Shown: positions 45,705-55,993, counted from the first letter of the stretch. The stretch: 64,000 nucleotides of DNA from Paenibacillus donghaensis (GCF_002192415.1 NZ_CP021780.1:7006001-7070000), one strand, 5' to 3'. Numbers and translations are program-made. The notes: a model not told the origin generated them from the sequence alone.

Positions 45705-46550
45705 TTAGTTGCCGAGCAGTTCCAGCAATCTCTCTAGATCCTGAGCACTGTAATAATTAATTTCGATTTTACCTTTTTCCTTGCCTTGTTTGATTCTCAC
45801 CGTCGTCTTGAAGCGTTCCCGCAGACCTTCCTCTACATTGTCAATGTATGGATCACGTTTAACAACCTTAGCTTTAATTGCTCCGCTTGCAGGCTTTCGG
45901 TCCAGATTCTTTACCGTTTCCTCCAGCTCTCTTACACTCCATTGCTGCTCCACGCATTGCTGTGCCAGTTGCATCACTAACTCCGGATCTTTGAGTGCAA
46001 CAATTGCACGCGCATGCCCCATCGACATTGTTCCACGTGAAACATATTCCTTCACTTCTTCAGGCAAAGATAATAAGCGCAGAAAGTTGGCAATATGCGA
46101 TCTGGATTTCCCAACTTTCAATGAAAGCTCTTCCTGAGTCAAAGCGAATTGATCCATCAACCCCTGGTAGGCTACAGCAATTTCCATAGCATTCAGATTC
46201 TCGCGCTGAAGGTTTTCAATGAGGGCGATTTCCATCACTTGCTGATCACTAAGATTTCTCACAACAGCGGGAATGGTTGCTTTTTCGCAGTATTGCGAGG
46301 CCCTGAAGCGTCGTTCACCAGCAATGATTTCATAGCCTTTTAGCACACTACGAACAATAATTGGTTGAATTACCCCATGTTGTCTGATCGACTCCGCTAG
46401 TTCCTGTATAGCCTCTTCGTTGAAATCCTTGCGGGGCTGATACGGATTGGCACGCAGCTGACCCAAGGGGATCTCTACTACTTTGTCGTCCTCGTTAATT
46501 GACAAGGATGGGATTAAAGCATCCAGTCCTTTACCTAAACGTTTACTCAT
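45705..46550 (-). CDS. parB: Chromosome partitioning protein ParB (Spo0J)
   Basis: CTP-dependent DNA clamp that loads at parS and helps segregate origins. 281 residues: N-terminal CTPase domain (ANPYQPRKDF, GERRFRASQ), helix-turn-helix (LTQEELSLKVGKSRSHIANFLRLL, partly listed) and a C-terminal dimerisation domain. Contains a parS site in its coding sequence at 46029-46044. Overlaps parA by eight bases. Confidence 0.96.
   Translation of the reverse strand: MSKRLGKGLDALIPSLSINEDDKVVEIPLGQLRANPYQPRKDFNEEAIQELAESIRQHGVIQPIIVRSVLKGYEIIAGERRFRASQYCEKATIPAVVRNLSDQQVMEIALIENLQRENLNAMEIAVAYQGLMDQFALTQEELSLKVGKSRSHIANFLRLLSLPEEVKEYVSRGTMSMGHARAIVALKDPELVMQLAQQCVEQQWSVRELEETVKNLDRKPASGAIKAKVVKRDPYIDNVEEGLRERFKTTVRIKQGKEKGKIEINYYSAQDLERLLELLGN
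46029..46044. promoter_or_regulatory. parS site within parB
   Basis: TGTTCCACGTGAAACA matches the consensus TGTTTCACGTGAAACA with one change. parS inside parB/spo0J is also seen in B. subtilis. Confidence 0.9.
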
Positions 46551-47304
46551 AAGAAATCACTTCCTTTGCCAGCTCTAAATATACTTCTGCCCCTTTGGAG
46601 CGGGGGTCATAGGTGATTATGGATTGCCCGTGGGATGGTGCTTCACTTAATCGGACATTGCGCGGGATGATCGTTCTGTACACTTTTTCCTGGAAATATT
46701 TCTTAACCTCTTCTATAACTTGAATCCCCAGATTGGTGCGGGCATCCAGCATGGTTAGCAATACTCCTTCAATCTTCAAATGAGGATTGAGATTTTTTTG
46801 TACCAGCCGAACGGTATTCAACAACTGGCTTAACCCTTCCAGGGCGTAATATTCACATTGAATGGGTATGATTACTGAGTCGGCTGCCGTTAAGGAATTA
46901 ATGGTTAGAATCCCCAAAGATGGCGGACAGTCAATAATGATGTAATCATAATTGGCTTTGACTGCATTTAGAGCTTTCTTCAGCTTCAATTCTCTGGAGA
47001 TCGTAGATACAAGTTCTATCTCTGCCCCTGCCAACTGAATAGTTGCCGGTATAATATGCAGGCCTTCATTTCTGGTCTCTAATATAGTTTCATGGGGTTC
47101 AACTTCATTAATAAGAATATCGTAGATACAGTTTGCTACATCCGCTTTGTTGATGCCAACGCCGCTGGTTGTGTTGCCTTGAGGGTCGATATCGACAAGA
47201 AGCACTCTCTTTCCCAGCGCAGCCATACCGGCGCCTAGGTTCACAGAGGTTGTTGTTTTACCGACACCGCCTTTTTGATTCGCTATGGCAATAATCTTGG
47301 ACAC
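46543..47304 (-). CDS. parA: Chromosome partitioning ATPase ParA (Soj)
   Basis: Deviant-Walker ATPase working with ParB in origin segregation and DnaA control. 253 residues with KGGVGKTTTSVNLG (deviant Walker A), DIDPQGN, DCPPSLG and PRNVRLSEAPSHG. First gene of parAB, 176 bases downstream of noc, which has its own terminator. Confidence 0.97.
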   Translation of the reverse strand: MSKIIAIANQKGGVGKTTTSVNLGAGMAALGKRVLLVDIDPQGNTTSGVGINKADVANCIYDILINEVEPHETILETRNEGLHIIPATIQLAGAEIELVSTISRELKLKKALNAVKANYDYIIIDCPPSLGILTINSLTAADSVIIPIQCEYYALEGLSQLLNTVRLVQKNLNPHLKIEGVLLTMLDARTNLGIQVIEEVKKYFQEKVYRTIIPRNVRLSEAPSHGQSIITYDPRSKGAEVYLELAKEVISYE

Positions 47305-47435
47305 TTATTTCACCTCGAATAGTTGGAAGAATCTTCATGATCACAATATAGTGTTTACGCCCACATTCAGAGATTGTGTGATCCTTTTGCGGGATATTCA
47401 GATCAACCACAGCCAGCCTGCACCAAGTCACAGAA

Positions 47436-47464
47436 AAGGCGGCCAATCACCTCAGGGCCGCCTT
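47436..47464 (-). terminator. Intrinsic terminator of noc
   Basis: Minus-strand arms AAGGCGGCC / GGCCGCCTT followed by TTCTG. T run is short. Confidence 0.6.
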
Positions 47465-47480
47465 CAGCTTTATTAACAAT

Positions 47481-48302
47481 TTATCTTTTGGGGATTTGGA
47501 TCACAATTTCGTAATGGTCACCACGGTCATTTTCTGACGTTTTGATTTCCATACCGGAACCTGACACCATATCAATGGATTGACGAATTGTATTTAGCGC
47601 TAGACGAACATCTTTTGTATAGGAAACCCTCTTGGACTTTTTGGATTGTGTGTCTGTAAGTGCTTTATAGAAAGCAATGCGTGCTTCTGTCTGTTTAACA
47701 TTAAGTCCCTTGGCAATGATCTCGGCCAACACCTTCAATTGCATGTCCACGCCATCCAGGGATAGCAACGATCTGGCATGTCTCTCAGTGATCTGGCGTT
47801 CCATTAATGCGGTCTTTACCTGCTCTGGAAGATGCAAGAGACGTATCTTGTTGGCAATCGTCGACTGACTTTTACCAAGACGTTGTGCCAGACTCTCTTG
47901 TGTTAACTGATGCAGATCGATCAGCTTCTGATAAGCAACCGCTTCTTCAATAGAGGTTAGTCCCTCACGTTGTAAATTCTCAATGAGCGCGATAGACGCG
48001 GCCTGCGAATCATTAAACTCACGAACAATGGCCGGAATAGTTTCCATTCCAAGCTTTTTTACCGCTCTCCAACGCCGTTCGCCTGCGATAATCTCATATT
48101 GGGAATCGCGCATGCGTACAACAATGGGTTGGATGACTCCATGAGTTTTGATGGTCTGGCACAGCTCATCGATCTTCTCATCATCAAAAATGGTCCTTGG
48201 CTGATAAGGGCTGCTAATGACCTCATGAACCGGGATTTGTTTAATTTCTTCTCCGCTGCTCCGCTCAGTGAATCCAAAAAGCTTGGTGAATTGTTCTTTC
48301 AT
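47481..48302 (-). CDS. noc: Nucleoid occlusion protein Noc
   Basis: ParB-like CTPase that binds dispersed sites and blocks division over the chromosome. 273 residues with a ParB-like N-domain ([20 protein letters not shown]), HTH ([24 protein letters not shown], partly listed) and C-terminal dimer region. Start [11 protein letters not shown] at 48302 matches the amphipathic membrane-binding N-terminus of known Noc (MKHSFSRFFG in B. subtilis). Located between parA and rsmG, its standard place. Confidence 0.93.
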   Translation of the reverse strand: MKEQFTKLFGFTERSSGEEIKQIPVHEVISSPYQPRTIFDDEKIDELCQTIKTHGVIQPIVVRMRDSQYEIIAGERRWRAVKKLGMETIPAIVREFNDSQAASIALIENLQREGLTSIEEAVAYQKLIDLHQLTQESLAQRLGKSQSTIANKIRLLHLPEQVKTALMERQITERHARSLLSLDGVDMQLKVLAEIIAKGLNVKQTEARIAFYKALTDTQSKKSKRVSYTKDVRLALNTIRQSIDMVSGSGMEIKTSENDRGDHYEIVIQIPKR

Positions 48303-48551
48303 TCCGTTCATAACCACCTAATTTCGTTATAGTACGATCTTCATGACCTTATACTTGATAAGCATATCGTACAGCAAATGAAATGGCCTGCTAGCAATCA
48401 GGTCCGCGGTTTCCTCATCCGGCTATCGCTGCTTGCCATGCAGGAAATCCACTCTATTATTCTATCACTTTTCAGCACATAATCATATTCTACAAACAGA
48501 CCTAATTTTCCTGCCTGGCTGAGCTTTTCAAGCATTAGAGCATTATTTCAG

Positions 48552-48591
48552 AAAAAAAGATCAATCCCCCACCGTTACAGGAGATTGATCT
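48552..48591 (-). terminator. Intrinsic terminator of mnmE-mnmG-rsmG
   Basis: Minus-strand arms AGATCAATC / GATTGATCT followed by TTTTTTTC, 70 bases past rsmG. The remaining gap 48303-48551 shows no gene. Confidence 0.85.
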
Positions 48592-48607
48592 AACATAAAT
48601 GATCTGT

Positions 48608-48623
48608 TGTTTCACGTGAAACA
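48608..48623. promoter_or_regulatory. parS site, perfect consensus
   Basis: TGTTTCACGTGAAACA, an exact match to the consensus parS palindrome, between rsmG and its terminator, about 7 kb from oriC. Expected to be the strong ParB loading site of this region. Confidence 0.95.
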
Positions 48624-48660
48624 ATTAAATTAAATAAGACGAACTCTTACTGTCCACCTT

Positions 48661-49380
48661 CTATAATGGGGTTTTAGCTGGAATCCCCGCCTTGCGCGGG
48701 TATTTGACAGGTGTTGGAGCTGTTTTGGCGATAAGCACAATATGACGGGTAGATTCTTCAACCGGGAGTTGAAAAGCCTCCACCTTACTTACCTTGCCAC
48801 GCAACTCCTTCAGACTGAATTTCGCTTCAGCCAGCTCTTCTGCAGGATCATTGCCTTTCATTGCGGCGAACACTCCATCCTTGCGGGCAAAGGGCAAACA
48901 GAATTCGTTAAGCAGAGACAGCCGTGCTACCGCACGTGCAGTAACCAGATCATAGGAGTCACGATGCTCTGACTTACGTGCTATGTCCTCTGCCCTGCCA
49001 TGAATCAGCTGTACATCCTTTAATCCTATTGAATCACTTACGTGCTGCAGAAAAGAAATTCTTTTGTTCAGCGAGTCTACAATCGTCAGCTTCAGGTGGG
49101 GGAAACAAATCTTCAGCGGAATTCCCGGGAACCCCGCCCCTGAACCAATATCAGCTATATTCGTAATGTTATTCATATTCACATAGAAGGCAAGTGAGAT
49201 GGAATCATAAAAATGCTTCATATATACCTGATCACGTTCCGTGATCCCGGTTAGATTCATCTTCTCATTCCAGGCTACCAACTCCTGATAATATTGCTCG
49301 AACTGGCTCAGCTGCTCCGCAGTAAGCTCGATTCCCTTGCGCTGCAGCAATTGAAGGAATTGTTCCGATACTTGATCCAT
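48661..49380 (-). CDS. rsmG: 16S rRNA (guanine527-N7) methyltransferase
   Basis: Methylates G527 (E. coli numbering) in 16S rRNA with SAM; loss gives low-level streptomycin resistance. 239 residues with NLTGITERDQVYMKHFYDS, IADIGSGAGFPGIPLKI (SAM motif) and VTARAVARLSLLNEF. Three bases downstream of mnmG. Confidence 0.96.
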   Translation of the reverse strand: MDQVSEQFLQLLQRKGIELTAEQLSQFEQYYQELVAWNEKMNLTGITERDQVYMKHFYDSISLAFYVNMNNITNIADIGSGAGFPGIPLKICFPHLKLTIVDSLNKRISFLQHVSDSIGLKDVQLIHGRAEDIARKSEHRDSYDLVTARAVARLSLLNEFCLPFARKDGVFAAMKGNDPAEELAEAKFSLKELRGKVSKVEAFQLPVEESTRHIVLIAKTAPTPVKYPRKAGIPAKTPL

Positions 49381-49383
49381 AAT

Positions 49384-51270
49384 TTATCCTTTCGCGGCCG
49401 TTACCCGGTTATAATGCTCAAGATGAACAAGCAGGATGGAAATATCCGCCGGTGTTACACCGGATATCCGTGAAGCCTGTCCAATGGAGATGGGAGCGAT
49501 CTTGGTCAGCTTCTGCCGCGCTTCCATCGCCAGACCATGAATGGTGCTGTAATCAATATCAAGCGGAATCTTCTTCTGCTCCATCTTCAGCAGCCGCTCT
49601 ACATGCTGCAGCTGTTTCTCAATATACCCGGCGTATTTAATCTGAATCTCAACCTGCTCCTTCATATCCTCATCCAGCATTTCGGGAGAAGGTGAAATCT
49701 GATCAACTAGGCTGTAGCCAAGCTCAGGACGACGCATCAGGGTCAACAGATTGCTGCCGTCGACGATAGGTGCAGATTCATATTGTTCAAGCACTGCATT
49801 TACCTCTACAGGTTTTACCTTAGTTTCTTTCAGCCGTTTGATCTCTTGATCTACCCGCTGTTTCTTATCAAGGAATGTCTCATACCGCTGCTGCGGAATC
49901 AGTCCAATATCATATCCAATTGGCGTTAAGCGCAGATCGGCATTGTCGTGACGCAACAGCAACCGATATTCTGCACGCGAGGTAAGCAGACGGTAGGGTT
50001 CGTTGGTGCCCTTGGTTACCAGATCATCAATCAGAACACCGATATAGCCTTGTGAGCGATCCAACACTATAGGCTCTTTGTCCTGTACCTTGCGTGCTGC
50101 ATTAATGCCGGCCATTACTCCTTGTCCAGCCGCTTCTTCATATCCGGAGGTACCATTAATCTGTCCGGCCGTGAACAGTCCTGGCAGACGTTTGGTTTCC
50201 AGGGATGGCCACAGCTGGGTTGGAACCATGGCGTCATATTCAATCGCATACCCGTTGCGCATCATCTCTACCTTCTCCATCCCAGGAATCGAGCGTAGAA
50301 CGGCTAATTGCACATCCTCGGGAAGACTGGTGGACAAGCCTTGAACATAGTATTCCGATGTGTTTTTACCTTCTGGCTCCAGGAAGATCTGATGCTGTGA
50401 TTTATCGCTAAACCGTACCACCTTATCTTCTATGGAAGGGCAGTAGCGTGGACCTGTTCCTTCAATAATACCCGTGAACATGGGGGCACGATGAAGGTTG
50501 TCATTAATGATCTGGTGGGTAACCTCCGAGGTATAGGTCAGCCAGCAAGGCAGCTGCTCATTCGTTGATTCTTTGGTTTCAAAAGAGAAAAATTTCAGTT
50601 TGCTGTCTCCGGGCTGAATCTCCGTCTTGGAGAAATCAATGCTGTCCTTGTGCACACGAGGCGGTGTACCTGTCTTAAAGCGCACCAGATCAAAGCCCAG
50701 CTCGCGAAGATGCTCTGACAGTTTAATCGATGGTTGCTGATTATTAGGACCGCTCTCATAAGCCAGCTCACCCATAATCACCTTGCCGCGTAGATATGTG
50801 CCTGTGGTCAGGATTACTGCTTTGCTGAAATATTCCGTCCCTGTCTTAGTGACAACCCCAACACAGTGGCCATCCTCCACGATCAGGCGTTCCACCATTC
50901 CCTGGCGCATTGTCAGGTTAGGCGTCTTCTCCATCGTTTCCTTCATCGCATGCTGGTACAGGTATTTATCTGCTTGTGCACGCAAGGCATGGACAGCAGG
51001 TCCTTTGCCGGTATTAAGCATCCGCAGCTGAATAAAGGTCTTGTCAATATTGCGGGCCATTTCACCGCCCAGAGCATCTATTTCGCGGACGACATGGCCT
51101 TTGGCAGGCCCTCCAATTGAAGGATTGCAGGGCATAAAGGCTACCATATCCAAGTTAATTGTAATCATAAGCGTTCTACAGCCCATGCGTGCGGATGCTA
51201 GTGCTGCTTCACAGCCGGCATGACCGGCTCCAATGACAACTACATCATAGCTGCCTCCATTATAATTCAT
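49384..51270 (-). CDS. mnmG: tRNA uridine 5-carboxymethylaminomethyl modification enzyme MnmG
   Basis: FAD-dependent partner of MnmE that modifies the wobble uridine of several tRNAs. 628 residues with [21 protein letters not shown] (FAD motif), [22 protein letters not shown] (partly listed), GTYLRG and [19 protein letters not shown] (partly listed). Start [10 protein letters not shown] at 51270 has AGGGGG upstream. Twenty bases downstream of mnmE. Confidence 0.97.
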   Translation of the reverse strand: MNYNGGSYDVVVIGAGHAGCEAALASARMGCRTLMITINLDMVAFMPCNPSIGGPAKGHVVREIDALGGEMARNIDKTFIQLRMLNTGKGPAVHALRAQADKYLYQHAMKETMEKTPNLTMRQGMVERLIVEDGHCVGVVTKTGTEYFSKAVILTTGTYLRGKVIMGELAYESGPNNQQPSIKLSEHLRELGFDLVRFKTGTPPRVHKDSIDFSKTEIQPGDSKLKFFSFETKESTNEQLPCWLTYTSEVTHQIINDNLHRAPMFTGIIEGTGPRYCPSIEDKVVRFSDKSQHQIFLEPEGKNTSEYYVQGLSTSLPEDVQLAVLRSIPGMEKVEMMRNGYAIEYDAMVPTQLWPSLETKRLPGLFTAGQINGTSGYEEAAGQGVMAGINAARKVQDKEPIVLDRSQGYIGVLIDDLVTKGTNEPYRLLTSRAEYRLLLRHDNADLRLTPIGYDIGLIPQQRYETFLDKKQRVDQEIKRLKETKVKPVEVNAVLEQYESAPIVDGSNLLTLMRRPELGYSLVDQISPSPEMLDEDMKEQVEIQIKYAGYIEKQLQHVERLLKMEQKKIPLDIDYSTIHGLAMEARQKLTKIAPISIGQASRISGVTPADISILLVHLEHYNRVTAAKG

Positions 51271-51290
51271 GTTGTATTTCCCCCTATCCT

Positions 51291-52667
51291 TCATTTGCCT
51301 AAACAGAATTGTGAAAATATCTGGTCCAGCAGAGAGTCGGCAGCCGTATCGCCAATAATCTCACCAAGCTGCTCCCAGGCCAGACGAACGTCAATTTGGA
51401 TCATATCAATCGGAATCAGCTGTTCGGCCGCTTCATGGGCATCCTGCAGTGATTTATAGGCTTTGTGCAGCAGTGCAATATGTCTGGCATTGCTTACATA
51501 TGTTAAATCGCCCGATTCCAGCTTGCCGCCGAAAAAGAGTGTTGAAATCGCATCCTCAAGTTTATCCAGGCCTTGCTCTTCAAGAACGGACATCGGAACT
51601 ACGGCCGCTTCATCAAAAAAAGAAAACAGCTGCTGCTTGTCCAGCTTGGACGGTAAGTCCATTTTATTCATGATCACCAGGCATTGTCTACCGTGGATTT
51701 GTTCCATTAGTGCCAATTCATCTTCATGCAGCTCATCGTTATTGTTCAGCACCAGCAGGATCAGGTCTGCATCCAGTACAGCCGCCTTCGAGCGTTCCAC
51801 TCCGATCTTCTCCACGACGTCCATCGTTTCACGGATGCCCGCCGTATCCAGCAGTCTAAGCGGAATGTTGTTGATCGTTACATATTCTTCTATTACATCA
51901 CGAGTGGTCCCCGGAATATCCGTTACAATGGCTTTATTGTCGCGCGCAAGCGCATTAAGCAAAGAAGACTTCCCGACATTCGGTCGCCCGATAATGGCCG
52001 TTGTAATGCCTTCACGGAGAATCTTGCCTTCATTGGCTGTCTTAAGCAGCTGATTAATGCCTTGCATAATTTCGTTACTCTTGTCCTTGATGAAATCAGC
52101 CGTCACCGATTCCACATCATGCTCTGGGTAATCGATGTTGACTTCAATATGGGCCAGCATCTCAATCAGCCTGTGACGCATAAGATGAATCTTCTGCGAT
52201 AAGGAGCCGCTGACCTGCTTCAAGGCTACGGAGAAAGCGCGGTCCGATTTGGAGCGGATCAGATCAATCACCGCTTCCGCCTGGGACAGATCAATACGTC
52301 CCCCGAGAAAAGCGCGTTTCGTAAATTCCCCCGGCTCGGCCAGGCGGATCTCCTGTTGAAGCAGCAGGTCCATGACCCGTCTTACCGAAATCACACCGCC
52401 ATGGGCGCTGATCTCTACTACATCCTCCGTTGTGAATGAACGTGGACCTTTCATTACGGTAACCAGTACTTCTTCCTTCTTCTCCCCATCACGGGGATCA
52501 ATAATATGTCCATAATGGACCGTATGGGTCTCGGCTTCTGTCAAGGGAATCCGGCTGCGGAACAGCAGCGCTACCTGGGACACGGCCTGCGGACCGCTTA
52601 CCCGGATGATGGCGATGCCTCCTTCGCCTAATGCTGTGGATACGGCGGCAATGGTGTCACTGTACAT
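51291..52667 (-). CDS. mnmE: tRNA modification GTPase MnmE
   Basis: GTPase acting with MnmG on tRNA wobble uridine. 458 residues: folate-binding N-domain ([20 protein letters not shown]), helical domain, inserted G domain ([33 protein letters not shown]) and C-terminal cysteine motif FCLGK. Start at 52667 with GGAGAG upstream. Separated from jag by a strong terminator, so it has its own promoter. Confidence 0.97.
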   Translation of the reverse strand: MYSDTIAAVSTALGEGGIAIIRVSGPQAVSQVALLFRSRIPLTEAETHTVHYGHIIDPRDGEKKEEVLVTVMKGPRSFTTEDVVEISAHGGVISVRRVMDLLLQQEIRLAEPGEFTKRAFLGGRIDLSQAEAVIDLIRSKSDRAFSVALKQVSGSLSQKIHLMRHRLIEMLAHIEVNIDYPEHDVESVTADFIKDKSNEIMQGINQLLKTANEGKILREGITTAIIGRPNVGKSSLLNALARDNKAIVTDIPGTTRDVIEEYVTINNIPLRLLDTAGIRETMDVVEKIGVERSKAAVLDADLILLVLNNNDELHEDELALMEQIHGRQCLVIMNKMDLPSKLDKQQLFSFFDEAAVVPMSVLEEQGLDKLEDAISTLFFGGKLESGDLTYVSNARHIALLHKAYKSLQDAHEAAEQLIPIDMIQIDVRLAWEQLGEIIGDTAADSLLDQIFSQFCLGK

Positions 52668-52711
52668 GCTGTTGCTCTCCTTGTCTACTAGTCTTAAGTT
52701 TATCATATTGT

Positions 52712-52752
52712 AAAAAAAGCAATGACCCCTTTCGTGGTCAAGGAGTCATTGC
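52712..52752 (-). terminator. Intrinsic terminator of rnpA-yidC-jag
   Basis: Minus-strand arms GCAATGAC / GTCATTGC extended by CCTT/AAGG, followed by TTTTTTT. Confidence 0.9.
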
Positions 52753-52765
52753 GGCGTTTATGTCA

Positions 52766-53500
52766 TTACTTCAATGTTATAACGACCCGGCGGTTCGGTT
52801 CTTCACCCTTGCTGAGGGTATTCACTTGCCGATGATCCTGCAGTCTGGAATGAATAATCTTGCGCTCCTGCGGTGACATGGGTTCCAGCACAACCTCTTT
52901 ACGGGTACGGATCACCCGTCCAGCCAGCCGGTCAGCCAGTTCCTCCAATGTCTTCTTGCGGCGCTCGCGGAAATTCTCTGCATCGAGCACCAGCCGGATG
53001 AAGCTGTCCGAGTAGCGGTTGGCTACGATGTTAGCCAGATACTGCAGCGCATCCAGTGTCTGGCCTCTTCTGCCGATCAGCAGGCCCAGGTCCGGACCGG
53101 AAATTTGCAGTATGGTTGATTCCTTAGTATGGATGATTTCTGCTTCTACCTCTAGCCCCATGCTCTTGGCGACATCCACAATGAAACGAACGGCCTCTTG
53201 GTAAGCTTCCTCTACCGGTTGTCCGGAATCTTGGCGCGGCACACCGCCGGCGGCCTCCTGCTTGCTCTCTCTGGCTGACTGCTGAGGCAGTGACGGAGCA
53301 CTCGCCGCTGATGCCGGTGCGGCTTCGGGAATCAAGGTCAGCTCAACCTTGGCACCTTTCGCACCGATCAATCCCAGGAATCCTCTTGATGGCTGTTCAA
53401 GCACAACGACCGTAACCCGGTCCCTATGCACTCCAAGCTCGGTAAGTCCCCGGTCTACAGCTTCTTCAATGGTTTTCCCTGTTGCGACGATTTTGCTCAT
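52766..53500 (-). CDS. jag: RNA-binding protein Jag / KhpB
   Basis: RNA-binding protein that with KhpA influences cell elongation and RNA stability. 244 residues: Jag-N domain (KIVATGKTIEEAVDRGLTELG, partly listed; GFLGLIGAKGA), A/S/P-rich linker, KH domain (ISGPDLGLLIGRRGQTLDAL) and R3H domain (LEPMSPQERKIIHSRLQ). Two bases downstream of yidC, in the usual rnpA-yidC-jag order. Confidence 0.95.
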   Translation of the reverse strand: MSKIVATGKTIEEAVDRGLTELGVHRDRVTVVVLEQPSRGFLGLIGAKGAKVELTLIPEAAPASAASAPSLPQQSARESKQEAAGGVPRQDSGQPVEEAYQEAVRFIVDVAKSMGLEVEAEIIHTKESTILQISGPDLGLLIGRRGQTLDALQYLANIVANRYSDSFIRLVLDAENFRERRKKTLEELADRLAGRVIRTRKEVVLEPMSPQERKIIHSRLQDHRQVNTLSKGEEPNRRVVITLK

Positions 53501-53502
53501 TT

Positions 53503-54387
53503 TTACTTTTTTGCCCCCTTCGATGCTTTGCCGTTGTTCTTCTTCTTAAGATTCGGCGCATTTTTAGCCCTGGAAGTGGTGGAAACTGTACTGCTGCTAC
53601 CTGCACCTGCGACTGCCAATTTAGCTATGTCGTTGTTGCGGTATAGGAAATAGTTCTGAATAATCGTGTAGATATTACTGTATACCCAGTACAGCGGCAG
53701 GGCTGCCGGGAAATTATAGGACATAATGAAGATCAATACAGGATAGACCATCATCATAAACTGCATGGGCCCTTGCTGCTGCACCGGATTCATCTTTGTC
53801 ATCATCCGAGTCTGGACAAATGTTGTAATAGCAGCCAAGACTGGCAGGATGAACAACTTGTCCGGCTCGCCAAGCTGCAGCCAGAGGAAGGAATGCTCGC
53901 GCAATGCCGGGTTATAATAGATCGAGTTGTACAGGGCGATGAATACCGGCATTTGGACGATCAGCGGCAGACAGCCGGCAATCGGGTTAACCTTGTTCTC
54001 CTGGAACAGCCGCATCGTTTCCTGCTGTACTTTCTCAGGGGTATCTTTGTATTTGGTTTGAATCTTCTTAAGCTCTGGCTGGATCGCCTGCATGGCGCGC
54101 GAGCTTTTGACCTGCTTCATAGTAAGCGGCAGAATTAAGGTACGAACAATAATAACCATCACGAGAACGGCGAACCCATATTGTCCATTGAACCATTTGG
54201 CAAATGTGTCTAAAGCTATAGCAAAATAATAAACCACATTACTTTGCCAGAAGCCCCCATTTTTCAAATCCTCCGTCGTGTGAGTCACTGCAGTCGAAGA
54301 AGAGCATCCTGACAAAACAACTAAAGACAACATCATTAAAGCGATGAGGAGCAACCATTTTCCTCGTCTAGTCTTCATTACAGACAC
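53503..54387 (-). CDS. yidC: Membrane protein insertase YidC (SpoIIIJ/MisCA type)
   Basis: Inserts proteins into the membrane with or without Sec. 294 residues: lipoprotein-type signal with LSGC, then five membrane helices typical of Gram-positive YidC (VVYYFAIALDTFAKWF, GCLPLIVQMPVFIALYN) and a basic tail (KKKNNGKASKGAKK). I chose the GTG at 54387 because AGGGG lies seven bases upstream; the ATG three codons later also fits. Confidence 0.94.
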   Translation of the reverse strand: MSVMKTRRGKWLLLIALMMLSLVVLSGCSSSTAVTHTTEDLKNGGFWQSNVVYYFAIALDTFAKWFNGQYGFAVLVMVIIVRTLILPLTMKQVKSSRAMQAIQPELKKIQTKYKDTPEKVQQETMRLFQENKVNPIAGCLPLIVQMPVFIALYNSIYYNPALREHSFLWLQLGEPDKLFILPVLAAITTFVQTRMMTKMNPVQQQGPMQFMMMVYPVLIFIMSYNFPAALPLYWVYSNIYTIIQNYFLYRNNDIAKLAVAGAGSSSTVSTTSRAKNAPNLKKKNNGKASKGAKK

Positions 54388-54473
54388 TTCAAAACCCCTC
54401 TCATAAACATTCCATTCCATCGTAAATGATACCATAATTATCAAGACAAATAAACAAGCCCCTTAAGGCTTAC

Positions 54474-54824
54474 TTATTTACGGGAAGCCTTTAGCAGCTT
54501 GGCTTTGCGCAGCACATGAAGCACGCTTTTGTTCAGCTCGGCATATTCCTTCGACAGCGCCCCTTTTCTCACAATGAACACCATGTCCAATCCATCGACA
54601 ATTTCCTCCTGATGAAGGCGGACAATCTCCTTGACCACTCTTCTCATCCGGTTTCGGACCACCGCATTTCCAACCTTCTTGCTCACAGATACCCCAAGCC
54701 TGAAGCGCTCTACCTCTTTTTTATTGAACCAGTACACCACAAACTGGTGATTGGCAAAGGACTTCCCATGGCGGTATACGCGGCTGAAGTCGGCACGGTT
54801 TCGTAGTCGTAAGCTTTTATGCAC
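54474..54824 (-). CDS. rnpA: Ribonuclease P protein component
   Basis: Protein subunit of RNase P, which matures tRNA 5' ends. 116 residues from a GTG start (VHKSLRLRNRADFSRVY) with AAGGAG upstream; the family RNR motif is present as VVRNRMRRVVKEIVR. A longer frame to 54974 has no site and no similarity. Unlike in many Firmicutes, it is 360 bases from rpmH, with two terminators and a 60-base repeat between. Confidence 0.93.
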   Translation of the reverse strand: MHKSLRLRNRADFSRVYRHGKSFANHQFVVYWFNKKEVERFRLGVSVSKKVGNAVVRNRMRRVVKEIVRLHQEEIVDGLDMVFIVRKGALSKEYAELNKSVLHVLRKAKLLKASRK

Positions 54825-54958
54825 GGGACAATCTCCTTCATAAAAGACCGAAATCCATCGCTCCGGAATTTTTCTTCTACTTAGTATAGTCATCCTGCAG
54901 CTCCCATAAACGGCCGCAGCTGAAATTAAGCTTCTATATATAGGTTCAAATTCAACGT

Positions 54959-54994
54959 TAAAAAACCCCCGCAAGGAATAGCAACGCTATTTGC
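54959..54994 (-). terminator. Terminator-like hairpin upstream of rnpA
   Basis: Minus-strand stem GCAAATAGC-GTT-GCTATTCCTTGC followed by GGGGGTTTTTT. It lies in the rnpA leader or ends a short transcript from the repeat element upstream. Confidence 0.6.
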
Positions 54995-55051
54995 AGCGTA
55001 ATCCATACCCTATGCCGAGGCAGTGGTAATGTTCTTCCTATAATTCAAGAA

Positions 55052-55111
55052 GAAACGGCCTTGTCGTCCTGTAAGGGACGGCAACCGTTTCTGCGAGAAC
55101 TAGAAGGATAA
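55052..55111. repeat. 60-base hairpin repeat, copy 2
   Basis: Same element as 21201-21260: outer arms GAAACGG / CCGTTTC, inner CGTCC / GGACG, tail GCGAGAACTAGAAGGATAA. Sited between the rpmH terminator and rnpA. Relative to copy 1, several changes in the stem preserve pairing. Confidence 0.75.
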
Positions 55112-55144
55112 AGTATTAAGTGAAATTTATACTATCTTATAGTT

Positions 55145-55168
55145 AAAAAAAGACCACCGCAGTGGTCC
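55145..55168 (-). terminator. Intrinsic terminator of rpmH
   Basis: Minus-strand GACCAC-TGC-GGTGGTC followed by TTTTTTT. Confidence 0.9.
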
Positions 55169-55183
55169 TTTAGTGGCCTTAGT

Positions 55184-55318
55184 CTAGGCACTCAACTTTT
55201 TGCGGCCTTTCAAGCGGCGAGCTGCCAGCACTTTACGGCCGTTTTTCGTGCTCATTCTTGTACGGAAACCATGAACCTTCTTGCGTTTGCTCACATTCGG
55301 TCTGAACGTCGGTCTCAT
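55184..55318 (-). CDS. rpmH: 50S ribosomal protein L34
   Basis: 44-residue ribosomal protein, highly basic. It starts [20 protein letters not shown] and ends LKGRKKLSA, the family pattern. GGGAGGTG lies 6 bases before the ATG. First leftward gene from oriC, with a promoter near 55470. Confidence 0.97.
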   Translation of the reverse strand: MRPTFRPNVSKRKKVHGFRTRMSTKNGRKVLAARRLKGRKKLSA

Positions 55319-55458
55319 CTGTTGCACCTCCCTTACAGGAACTTATTTACTGCCATATAAGCAGAAACGGTCTAGGCCGTTCTTTTAGTAGGGACAGTAT
55401 CTACAAGTATTATCAATTAAATTTGGAGACATATCCTCACAGAAAACACCTTTATATA

Positions 55459-55487
55459 TTTAAACACATTTTAGGCCAAAAAGTCAA
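55459..55487 (-). promoter_or_regulatory. Promoter of rpmH
   Basis: Minus-strand TTGACT, 17-base spacer, TTTAAA (TTAAAT one base further is an alternative -10). Confidence 0.55.
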
Positions 55488-55527
55488 CCTGTGTCCCCCT
55501 GCTTCTTCCCTCTAATTCAAATTGTAT

Positions 55528-55876
55528 TTATCCACACCCTCGAATCGGCACGAAAAGTAATCCACAGACTTCTGCACTTATCCACCTGTGACCAAATAAA
55601 ATGTCGCGCGCCCTCGAATGAGCACAACCTGTGGATAACAAAAATGACGCATTGACGTAAGTTGTCGAACGGTGAACAAATTATCAACAATATGTAGTGT
55701 TGTGCTTAGAATTTGTACACAAGTGCTTGAATTTGTGGATAAAATGGGCCAGCGCATTGAAAAACAAGGGGTCTTTTGCTATGATGGTATTACTTTTGAA
55801 TGTGAATAGATTTGTTTGTTACCCAAATTATCAACAAGCTGTGGATAAAGTTGTGAACAATTCAAATTTATCCATA
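55528..55876. other. oriC, incA-like DnaA-box cluster upstream of dnaA
   Basis: Noncoding region rich in DnaA boxes. TTATCCACA or complement at 55528-55536, 55630-55638, 55734-55742 and 55840-55848 (perfect); TTATCCACC at 55578-55586; TTATCAACA at 55681-55689 and 55828-55836; TTATCCATA at 55868-55876. Boxes lie on both strands. The dnaA promoter lies inside the cluster, so DnaA should repress its own gene. No gene is seen in 55319-55993. Confidence 0.92.
55757..55785 (+). promoter_or_regulatory. SigA-type promoter of dnaA
   Basis: TTGAAA, 17-base spacer, TATGAT. A perfect DnaA box ends 15 bases upstream and others lie downstream. Confidence 0.8.
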
Positions 55877-55993
55877 TTTTTTTGTCTCTTAATAATGCAT
55901 ACTGGGGATAACTCTCAGCATGAACCTATTTTCTTCGATATTTCCACTTCATGGCTGATGCCACATTTGGAAGATTTAAAGGAGTGACAGTCT

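Noticed and set aside
49119..49132. Possible Noc site AATTCCCGGGAACC in rsmG
   Set aside because: Only 11 of 14 positions match the consensus, expected by chance in a 64 kb window.
54825..54974. N-terminal extension of rnpA
   Set aside because: The extra 50 codons have no ribosome site and no family similarity; the GTG at 54824 with AAGGAG fits known RnpA.
55697..55987. 96-residue plus-strand frame in oriC
   Set aside because: It is interrupted by DnaA boxes and the dnaA promoter and has no coding character; it is origin DNA.
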